A stretch of 8,090 nt of DNA from JAHWKI01 sp035513575 (lineage in GTDB: Bacteria; Gemmatimonadota; Gemmatimonadetes; Longimicrobiales; RSA9): contig DATKBW010000151.1 of assembly GCA_035513575.1 (NCBI GenBank), positions 1 through 8,090 of the forward strand, written 5' to 3'. A model generated the notes under the pieces. That model ran no database searches and was not told the origin of the DNA. It worked only from the letters and a program-made list of their open reading frames with translations. Shown in pieces: positions 1-5,161 of this stretch. Numbering within the stretch: the first letter of the stretch is position 1; every line of letters starts with the position of its first letter. The position numbers and the translations under genes are program-made.

Positions 1-5
1 TTCGG

Positions 6-1400
6 ATGCAGGATCAGATACAGCGGGGCGCGGCGACGCTCCGGGCGTCGCAGACGCTGCGGCTGGTGGTGGTGGTGGTGCTGGTGCTGGTGCTGCTGAT
101 CCCGGTCGCGATGATCGGCGGGCTGGTGCAGGAGCGTCAGGAGCGGCGGGCGACGGCGGTGGCGGAGGTGTCGTCGTCGTGGGGGAACGCGCAGGCGATC
201 ACGGGGCCGGCGCTCGTCGTCCCATACACGCACCGGTGGACGGAGCGGACTACCGGGGGCCAGGGGGAGGGGCAGGCCGTGACGCGGACGGCGGAGCGGA
301 CGGCGGTGTTCCTGCCGGAGCGGCTGGAAGTGCGTGGACGGATCGAGAGCGAGACGCTGAATCGGGGGATCTTCTCGATCCCGGTGTACCGGCTGCGGGC
401 GACGATCGAGGGGGAGTTCGCGCGGCCGCGGTTTACCGAGCTGGGGGAGCTGGGGGCGGATGTGGCGGCTGTGTCCTGGGACCGTGCGCGGCTGGCGGTC
501 GGGATCTCTGACGCGCGGGCGATCCAGGAGGAGACGGCGGTGACGTGGAACGGCGGGCGGGTCGCGTTCCTTCCTGGCACGGCGGGGCTCGAGGACCTGG
601 GCGGCGGGATCCAGGCGGCCGTGCCGGTGGGTGAGGGCGAGGATGACGATGACGAGCGCTTCGCGTTCTCGTTCCCGCTGGCGCTGAACGGGAGCGGGAG
701 CTTGCAGGTGGCGCCGTTCGGTCAGAATACGGTCGTGGAGCTGGAGTCGGACTTCCCGAGCCCGAGCTTCCAGGGGACGTGGCTGCCGACGGAGCGCACC
801 GTGTCCGACGACGGGTTCCGGGCCCGCTGGTCGATCCCGTTCCTGGGGCGGAACTACCCGCAGGCGTGGACGGCGGGGACGGCGGGGCGGGACATGGTGC
901 GGGCGATCGAGGCGTCGCGGTTCGGCGTGGAGCTGGTGAGCGGCGTGGACCACTACCGCATGGCGGAGCGGAGCGTGAAGTACGCGGCGATGTTCATCCT
1001 GCTCACGTTCGCGGCGGTGTGGCTGGTGGAGGTGCTCGCGGGCGTCCGTGTGCACCCGATCCAGTACCTCCTGCTGGGCGCGGCGCTGTGCGTGTTCTAC
1101 CTGCTCGAGCTGTCGCTGTCGGAGCACCTCGGGTTCCCGGTGGCGTACGCGCTGGCGAGCGTCGCGATCGTCGGGATGGTGGCGAGCTACTCGCGCGTGG
1201 TCCTGCGCCGGACGGGTCGCGCGGCGGTGGTGGGCGGGGGCGTGGCGCTCCTCTACGGCTACCTCTACACCCTGCTGATGAACGAGGACTACGCGCTCCT
1301 CATCGGGTCCGTCGGGCTGTTCCTGATCCTGGGCGCCGTGATGTTCGCGACCCGGCGGGTGGACTGGTTCGCGGTGGGGGCGGAGAGGGCGGCGGGCTGA
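6..1400 (+). CDS. creD: CreD-family inner membrane protein
   Basis: A 464-residue protein, close to the roughly 450 residues of E. coli CreD. Residues 20-41 form an N-terminal membrane anchor made almost only of Val and Leu. Residues 42 to about 325 are a large, probably periplasmic, domain with family-type stretches such as WGNAQAITGPALVVPY (59-74). The C-terminal part holds several membrane helices (about 326-346, 354-372, 379-400, 406-424, 429-448) with the signatures VHPIQYLLLG (349-358), LSEHLG (371-376), LLYGYLY (415-421) and a closing TRRVDWF (449-455). CreD is known as an envelope protein of the CreBC regulon with a poorly defined role in envelope integrity and beta-lactam response; no creB or creC is inside this window. 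An acidic patch EGEDDDDE (210-217) sits in the periplasmic domain. Only five bases precede the ATG, so an upstream start and the promoter cannot be judged. Family assignment is secure; function is inferred from family. Confidence 0.93.
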   Translation: MQDQIQRGAATLRASQTLRLVVVVVLVLVLLIPVAMIGGLVQERQERRATAVAEVSSSWGNAQAITGPALVVPYTHRWTERTTGGQGEGQAVTRTAERTAVFLPERLEVRGRIESETLNRGIFSIPVYRLRATIEGEFARPRFTELGELGADVAAVSWDRARLAVGISDARAIQEETAVTWNGGRVAFLPGTAGLEDLGGGIQAAVPVGEGEDDDDERFAFSFPLALNGSGSLQVAPFGQNTVVELESDFPSPSFQGTWLPTERTVSDDGFRARWSIPFLGRNYPQAWTAGTAGRDMVRAIEASRFGVELVSGVDHYRMAERSVKYAAMFILLTFAAVWLVEVLAGVRVHPIQYLLLGAALCVFYLLELSLSEHLGFPVAYALASVAIVGMVASYSRVVLRRTGRAAVVGGGVALLYGYLYTLLMNEDYALLIGSVGLFLILGAVMFATRRVDWFAVGAERAAG

Positions 1401-1406
1401 CGACGA

Positions 1407-1452
1407 CGGCTCCGGGCGCGCCCGCCACGTCACGGGGCGTCGCCCGGAGCCG
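1407..1452. terminator. Strong hairpin between convergent genes, probable bidirectional terminator
   Basis: CGGCTCCGGGCG (1407-1418) is the exact reverse complement of CGCCCGGAGCCG (1441-1452). Inside it CGCCC (1419-1423) pairs with GGGCG (1435-1439), with one bulged T (1440) and an 11-nt loop. It starts 7 nt after the creD stop and ends 11 nt before the stop of the converging small gene. No T run follows on either strand, so it is not a classic intrinsic terminator; in GC-rich genomes such U-less hairpins are common at convergent gene ends. Confidence 0.7.
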
Positions 1453-1463
1453 CCCGCGCCCGG

Positions 1464-1664
1464 CTACTTCAGGTACCGTTCGACCTGCTTCTTCGCCTCG
1501 TCGACGCTGTCGACCGACCCGCCGCGCCGGCTGCCATCCTCCATACGGAAGCTGGTGGCGCCGCCGGGCACCTGGACGATCCTCGCGACCTCCTCGCCGT
1601 CCTGCTTGGCGACGATGATCCGCTCGTTCTCGCGCTCGTAGTCGACGTGGACCTTGTGCGACAT
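1464..1664 (-). CDS. Hypothetical 66-residue protein
   Basis: The 66-residue product begins MSHKVHVDYERENE and ends EAKKQVERYLK. It is rich in charged residues, has no signal peptide, membrane segment or cysteine, and looks like a small soluble domain: a likely beta-hairpin (about 4-33), a Gly/Arg/Ser-rich turn (44-50) and a C-terminal helix (about 53-65). I do not recognise a family. The ATG at 1664 is preferred over an in-frame ATG at 1766 because GGAGAAGGGG lies 9 nt upstream of it, because the extra 34 residues are low-complexity Arg/Gly/Pro, and because a promoter-like pair (1770-1798) would start RNA at about 1763, beyond the upstream ATG. The gene converges on creD and diverges from the acylase. 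Non-GC-biased composition with a patterned helix supports real coding. Confidence 0.72.
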   Translation of the reverse strand: MSHKVHVDYERENERIIVAKQDGEEVARIVQVPGGATSFRMEDGSRRGGSVDSVDEAKKQVERYLK

Positions 1665-1673
1665 GGTGCGGAG

Positions 1674-1683
1674 CCCCTTCTCC
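1674..1683 (-). promoter_or_regulatory. Ribosome binding site of the 66-residue gene
   Basis: Read on the minus strand this is GGAGAAGGGG, 9 nt before the ATG at 1664. It is the main argument for choosing the short form of the protein over a start at 1766. Confidence 0.6.
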
Positions 1684-1769
1684 GGGCGAGTCGACGGTCG
1701 CCGCCCCGGGCCGCCCGTTTCCCCGTGGCGACGGCGGGCGCCCCTCTCGCCGGTCACGCCCGCCATCTC

Positions 1770-1798
1770 AGATTAGGGCCGTTCGCGGCGGAGGACAA
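1770..1798 (-). promoter_or_regulatory. Candidate sigma70-type promoter for the 66-residue gene
   Basis: On the minus strand TTGTCC (plus 1793-1798) and TAATCT (plus 1770-1775) are exactly 17 nt apart. The -35 box matches TTGACA at 4 of 6 positions, the -10 box matches TATAAT at 3 of 6 including both conserved first bases and the last T. Transcription would begin near 1763 and give a leader of about 100 nt that is GC-rich and can fold (for example GTCGCC 1697-1702 with GGCGAC 1727-1732). Prediction only. Confidence 0.4.
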
Positions 1799-1823
1799 AT
1801 CCGGCGGCGTGAACCATGATTTA

Positions 1824-1837
1824 CCGGGACGTCCCGG
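1824..1837. promoter_or_regulatory. 14-bp perfect palindrome, possible operator
   Basis: CCGGGACGTCCCGG is identical to its reverse complement. It lies in the intergenic region between the divergent 66-residue gene and the acylase gene, 25 nt upstream of the minus-strand -35 box and about 120 nt upstream of the acylase -35 candidate. This geometry suits a dimeric regulator site, but a GC-rich genome makes such palindromes by chance more often. Confidence 0.3.
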
Positions 1838-1869
1838 GTCCCTCCTCAGCCCTGCCGCCGCATAGCGCC

Positions 1870-1917
1870 GTCAGGACTGAAGGCTCCGCTCGCCGTGGCC
1901 AGTTCTTCAGCGTTGAC
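1870..1917. other. Imperfect dyad upstream of the acylase gene
   Basis: GTCA-gga-CTGAAG (1870-1882) can pair with CTTCAG-cgt-TGAC (1905-1917): 6 bp and 4 bp stems separated by a 3x3 internal mismatch, around a 22-nt loop. It lies about 37 nt upstream of the acylase -35 candidate, so it would act as DNA rather than as leader RNA if that promoter is right. The rest of 1665-2022 holds short C/G runs and no other gene that I can support. Confidence 0.22.
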
Positions 1918-1953
1918 GCACTAACCTGCCCCCCCGGGCGGCATCCCCCGGGG

Positions 1954-1982
1954 TTTCCGCCACCAGACCATCCGCCTAGAAT
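1954..1982 (+). promoter_or_regulatory. Candidate promoter of the acylase gene
   Basis: TTTCCG (1954-1959) and TAGAAT (1977-1982) are separated by 17 nt. TAGAAT matches the -10 consensus at 5 of 6 positions, the -35 is weak (3 of 6). Transcription would begin near 1989, giving a leader of about 34 nt before the ATG at 2023. Only a weak GAG-type ribosome site (near 2014) is present. Confidence 0.42.
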
Positions 1983-2115
1983 CGACGGGGTCACCGCGTC
2001 CGAACCCGTACCCGAGACGACGATGAGACGCCGCCGCCTCCGCTTTCCGCTCGCGCTCGCGTTCGCGCTCGCGCCGCTGCTGCCGGCCCTCGCGGCTGGT
2101 CCCGCCGCCGCCCAG

Positions 2116-2145
2116 GCCGCCGCGGCCGCCGCGGCCGCCGCAGCG
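2116..2145 (+). repeat. 9-bp tandem repeat encoding ten alanines
   Basis: GCCGCCGCG occurs at 2116-2124 and 2125-2133, with a variant ending GCA at 2134-2142, then GCG. In frame it encodes Ala32-Ala41 right after the signal peptide of the acylase. Slippage in units of 9 bp or 3 bp would change the alanine count without breaking the frame. Confidence 0.75.
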
Positions 2146-3237
2146 CGGGGTTCGGTGCCCGACACGGTCCGGGTGGCGGTGGCGGGTCTGGGGTCGCCGG
2201 TCGCAATCGTCACGGACCGCTGGGGCATCCCGCACACCTACGCGGAGAGCGAGCGGGACCTGTTCTTCGCGCAAGGCTACAACGCGGCGCGGGACCGGCT
2301 GTTCCAGTTCGAGGTGTGGCGTCGTCAGGCGACGGGTACGGTGGCGGAGATCCTGGGGCCGCGCGAGCTGGAGCGGGACATCGGGACGCGGCTGTTCCGG
2401 TTCCGGGGGGACCTGAGCGCGGAGCTGAATCACTACCACCCGCGGGGCGAAGAGATCATCACGTCGTTCGTGCGCGGGGTGAACGCGTACATCGCGGAGA
2501 CGGAGCGGGACCCGGGGCTGCTGACGCCGGAGTTCGAGCTGCTGGGGATCACGCCGGGGCAGTGGACGCCGGAAATCGTCATCTCGCGGCACCAGGGTCT
2601 GCTGGGCAACATCGGCTCGGAGCTGGCCAACGGCCGGGCGGTGGCGAAGCTGGGCGCGGAGCGGGTGCTCGAGCTGTCGAGCTTCGGGCCGGGCACGCCG
2701 GACATCGCGCTGGACCCGGCCATCGAGGGAGAGCTGCTGTTCGCCGACATCCTGGGCCGGTACAACGCGTTCCGTCGGGGGATCCGGTTCCGGCCGGAGG
2801 ACGTGGTCGCCGCCTGGCGCGGGGAGGAGGAGACGCCGGGTCGCCTGGCGCGGGCGAACGCGGAGGCGGAGGCGCTGGCGGCGTGGCGGGAGCGGCGCGC
2901 GGTGGGGAGCAACAACTGGGTGGTGAGCGGGCGGCTGACCGAGAGCGGGCACCCGATCATGGCAAACGACCCGCATCGGGCGCTGGCCGCGCCGTCGCTC
3001 CGGTACTGGGCGCACCTGGTGGCGCCGGGGTGGAACGTGATCGGCGGCGGGGAGCCGGTGCTGCCTGGCATCTCGATCGGGCACAACGGGTACGGCGCGT
3101 GGGGGCTGACGGTGTTCGCGACGGACGGCGAGGACCTGTACGTTTACGAGACCGACCCGGCGGACCTGAACCGGTACCGCTACGATGGTGGGTGGGAGGC
3201 CATGCGGGTGATCCGGGAGACGATCCCGGTCGAGGTC

Positions 3238-3261
3238 GGGAGCCGGTCACGGCGGAGCTGA
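3238..3261 (+). other. Frameshift site within the acylase gene
   Basis: The upstream frame reads through GGG (3238-3240) and hits TGA at 3259-3261. The downstream frame picks up EPVTAELKYTRHGPVV from GAG at 3240, a stretch typical of the family. Adding one G to the GGG run gives VEVGEPVTAELKYTRHGP without a break, so a single lost G in a homopolymer is the simplest explanation. No classic X-XXY-YYZ slippery heptamer is present, so programmed frameshifting is unlikely. A sequencing or assembly error and a true mutation cannot be told apart here. Confidence 0.85.
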
Positions 3262-4507
3262 AGTATACGCGCCACGGGCCCGTCGTCTACGAGGACGCGG
3301 AGCGCGGCGTGGCCTACGCGATCCGGGCGGCGTGGATGGAGGTGGGCGGCGCGCCGTACCTGGCGAGCATGCGGATGGACCAGGCGCGGAGCTGGGAGGA
3401 GTTCCGGGACGCGTGCGGCTACAGCCACATCCCGGGCGAGAACATGGTCTGGATCGACCGGGACGGTAACATCGGCTGGCAGGCGGTGGGGATCGCGCCG
3501 ATCCGGCGGAGCTGGAGCGGGCTGGTGCCGGTGCCGGGGGACGGGCGGTACGAGTGGGACGGGTACCTGCCGATCCGGGAGCTGCCGCACGTCGTCAACC
3601 CGGAGGCCGGGTACTTCGCGACGGCGAACAACGAGCTGATCCCCGAGGGCTACCCGCACCGCGACGCGGTCGGCTGGTCGTGGTCGGACCCGTACCGCTG
3701 GGCCCGCGTGAACGAGGTGCTCGGGTCGGGGCGCAAGCTGAGCATGGCGGACATGCTCCGGCTCCAGACGGACGTGCTCTCGATCCCCGCGCGCACGCTC
3801 GTCCCGCTGCTCGGGCCGCTGGAGTCGGATCGGGCCGCGACGGAGGAAGCGCGCCGTCGTCTGCTGGACTGGGACCATCGGCTGGAGCCGGGGTCGGTCG
3901 CGGCCGGGATCTACGTGGCGTGGGAGGACCGGCTGCGGGCGAACGTCGAGCGGGCCGTGATCCCGCTCGAGGCGCGGGACGTGATCCGCGGGCTGGCGCT
4001 CAGCCAGGTGATCGAGCGGCTGCGGGACCCGGCCGCCTCGGCCGCGCGCGACGCGCTCCTGCTCACGAGCCTGGACGAGGCCGTGGCCGAGCTCCGCGAC
4101 CGGCTCGGGCCCGACATGGACGGGTGGCGGTACGGCCAGCCGGACTACAAGCACGTGACCATGCGGCATCCGATGAGCGACGCCGTCTTGCCCGAGCTGC
4201 GCGCGCGGCTGGACGTGGGCACGGCCCCGCGCGGCGGGTACGGCCACACCGTGAACAGCACGGGCGGCAACGACAACCAGTCCTCGGGGGCCACGTTCCG
4301 GATCGTCGCGACCAGCGAGGACTGGGATCTCACCATGGGGACCAACGCGCCCGGCCAGTCGGGCGACCCGGACCACCCGCACTACCGGAACCTGTTCGAG
4401 CCGTGGGCGGCGGACCGGTACTTCCCGGCGTTCTACACGCGCGCGCGCGTCGATTCAGTGGCGGAGTCGGTGACCGTGCTGGTGCCCGAGGGGTGAGCGG
4501 GGTCTCG

Positions 4508-4536
4508 TTGCCGCGTCGCCCGCGGCGCCCCACCTT
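4508..4536 (+). promoter_or_regulatory. Candidate promoter of the TerB-like gene, possibly leaderless
   Basis: TTGCCG (4508-4513) and CACCTT (4531-4536) are 17 nt apart. The hexamer at the -10 position ends 6 nt before the ATG at 4543, so RNA would start at or next to the start codon. The pair closely resembles TTGCCA-17-CACCTT at 5035-5063. CACCTT is a poor match to TATAAT, so the call rests on spacing and recurrence. Confidence 0.3.
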
Positions 4537-4542
4537 GCGGGA

Positions 4543-5013
4543 ATGAGCGAGCCAATACGGTCCTTCTTCGAGCGCCGGATCGGCCCGGGCCCCGCGGGCA
4601 ACGGCGGGGAGGGCGACGGTGCCGTGAGCGACGAGCTTTCGCGGACGCGGCTGCACCTGGCCGCGTGCGCGCTGCTCCTCGAGCTGGCGCACGCCGACGA
4701 GGGGTTCGGCTCGCTCGAGCGCGAGCACATCGAGGCCGTGCTGCGCCGCCACTTCGACCTGGACGCCGGGACGGCGCGGGAGGTGATCGAGGTGGCCGAC
4801 GCCGACCGCCGCGCCGCCAACGACGTCCACCCGTTCGCCGCCCTCATCCGCGAGCGCTGGGACCAGGGGCAGAGGACGCTGCTGGCCGAGATCATGTGGG
4901 GGCTGATCGTCGCCGATGGCGAGATCGCCCGCCACGAGGCCCACCTGCTCGGCCGGATCACGTCGCTGCTGGACCTGGAGCCGGGGTATCTGTCGGAGCC
5001 GCGGCGGGGGTAG
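4543..5013 (+). CDS. TerB-like (tellurite resistance / DjlA-type) protein
   Basis: A 156-residue soluble, all-helical protein with no signal peptide. A Gly-rich N-terminal segment (14-29) is followed by a TerB-type domain at about 35-146. The domain shows the two acidic helix ends typical of this family: LELAHADEGF (46-55) followed by EREH (59-62), and LIVADGEIARHE (121-132). These acidic residues bind divalent metal in TerB structures, and the domain also occurs in DjlA. Function of stand-alone members is poorly known; metal-linked stress or envelope sensing is inference, and no other ter gene is in the window. The gene starts 46 nt after the acylase stop. ATG at 4543 has no proper Shine-Dalgarno sequence (GGGA directly abuts it). 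An in-frame GTG at 4624 has GGGGAGGG about 10 nt upstream and would give 129 residues with the full domain, so the start is uncertain. Confidence 0.85.
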   Translation: MSEPIRSFFERRIGPGPAGNGGEGDGAVSDELSRTRLHLAACALLLELAHADEGFGSLEREHIEAVLRRHFDLDAGTAREVIEVADADRRAANDVHPFAALIRERWDQGQRTLLAEIMWGLIVADGEIARHEAHLLGRITSLLDLEPGYLSEPRRG

Positions 5014-5034
5014 GGTGCCGGGGGGCGAGTTCGA

Positions 5035-5063
5035 TTGCCAAACGCGCCCCTTCCCGTCACCTT
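5035..5063 (+). promoter_or_regulatory. Promoter-like pair upstream of the topoisomerase gene
   Basis: TTGCCA (5035-5040, 5 of 6 to TTGACA) and CACCTT (5058-5063) are 17 nt apart, matching in both sequence and spacing the pair before the TerB-like gene. If used, RNA would start near 5070 and carry the hairpin at 5075-5103 in a leader of about 90 nt. Confidence 0.3.
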
Positions 5064-5074
5064 CCGCGCCGGAT

Positions 5075-5103
5075 GACCAGCCCCGCCCCCGGCGGGCGTG
5101 GTC
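5075..5103. terminator. GC-rich hairpin after the TerB-like gene
   Basis: GACCA (5075-5079) pairs with TGGTC (5099-5103), and CCCGCC (5082-5087) pairs with GGCGGG (5091-5096), with a 2x2 internal mismatch and a CCC loop. It lies 62 nt after the TerB-like stop and 59 nt before the topoisomerase ATG. No T run follows. It could end TerB-like transcripts or be a leader structure for the topoisomerase gene. Confidence 0.45.
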
Positions 5104-5127
5104 GAGCAACATGCAAACATGAAATGC

Positions 5128-5155
5128 CTGGCACCTTGTTCTCCGGCCCTTTATT
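5128..5155 (+). promoter_or_regulatory. Candidate leaderless promoter of the topoisomerase gene
   Basis: CTGGCA (5128-5133, 4 of 6 to TTGACA) and TTTATT (5150-5155, 4 of 6 to TATAAT) are 16 nt apart. The stretch is AT-richer than its surroundings. The -10 candidate ends 6 nt before the ATG at 5162, and the bases between (CCTCCG) cannot serve as a ribosome site, so transcription starting at the ATG is plausible. Confidence 0.35.
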
Positions 5156-5161
5156 CCTCCG

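Larger units (their letters stand above)
2023..4496 (+). pseudogene. Penicillin acylase family (S45) precursor, frameshifted
   Basis: Secreted Ntn-hydrolase that cleaves amide bonds (penicillins, acyl-homoserine lactones or related acyl amides; substrate not predictable). With one base restored the protein would be 824 residues, normal for the family. MRRRRLRF plus a hydrophobic stretch (9-30) is a Sec signal peptide, so maturation would be periplasmic. The alpha part shows WGIPHTYAESERDLFFAQGY. The spacer ends before GSNNWVVSG, where Ser296 would become the N-terminal nucleophile of the beta chain. His318 in NDPH is beta-23, as in PvdQ, and Asn536/537 (beta-241/242) fits the oxyanion Asn. 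IGHNGYGAWGLTVFATDGEDLY and GHTVNSTGGNDNQ are also family-like. The frame changes from 2023-3261 (412 residues plus stop) to the frame ending at 4496, at about residue 406. As written, the product lacks the oxyanion Asn and would be inactive. Start 2023 is chosen because the signal peptide begins there; an in-frame ATG at 1816 only adds low-complexity sequence. Confidence 0.9.

Noticed and set aside
64..100. GTG/CTG repeat tract near the start of creD as a microsatellite
   Set aside because: It encodes the Val/Leu membrane anchor expected at this place and is an irregular mix of GTG and CTG codons, so codon bias explains it.
1464..1766. Longer, 100-residue form of the small minus-strand protein
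   Set aside because: The added 34 residues are low-complexity, the upstream ATG has no ribosome site, and the promoter candidate would place the RNA start at or after that ATG.
1647..1865. Short plus-strand ORF in the divergent intergenic region
   Set aside because: Overlaps the 66-residue gene start and its leader, biased composition, no ribosome site.
1921..3084. Long minus-strand ORF (387 codons) opposite the acylase gene
   Set aside because: Arg/Pro/His-rich translation with no recognisable motif, fully antisense to a strongly supported acylase; typical mirror ORF in GC-rich coding DNA.
2316..3239. First part of the plus-strand frame that ends at 4496 as a separate N-terminal coding region
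   Set aside because: Up to about 3239 this frame reads Gly/Ala/Arg-rich nonsense while the other frame encodes acylase; only the part after 3240 is real.
3231..3250. Programmed -1 ribosomal frameshift in the acylase gene
   Set aside because: No slippery heptamer and no clear downstream pseudoknot; acylases of this family are not known to use recoding, and loss of one G in a G run is simpler.
3180..4382. Long minus-strand ORF (400 codons) opposite the acylase beta chain
   Set aside because: Low-complexity Arg/Val/Pro composition and complete overlap with family-recognisable coding on the plus strand.
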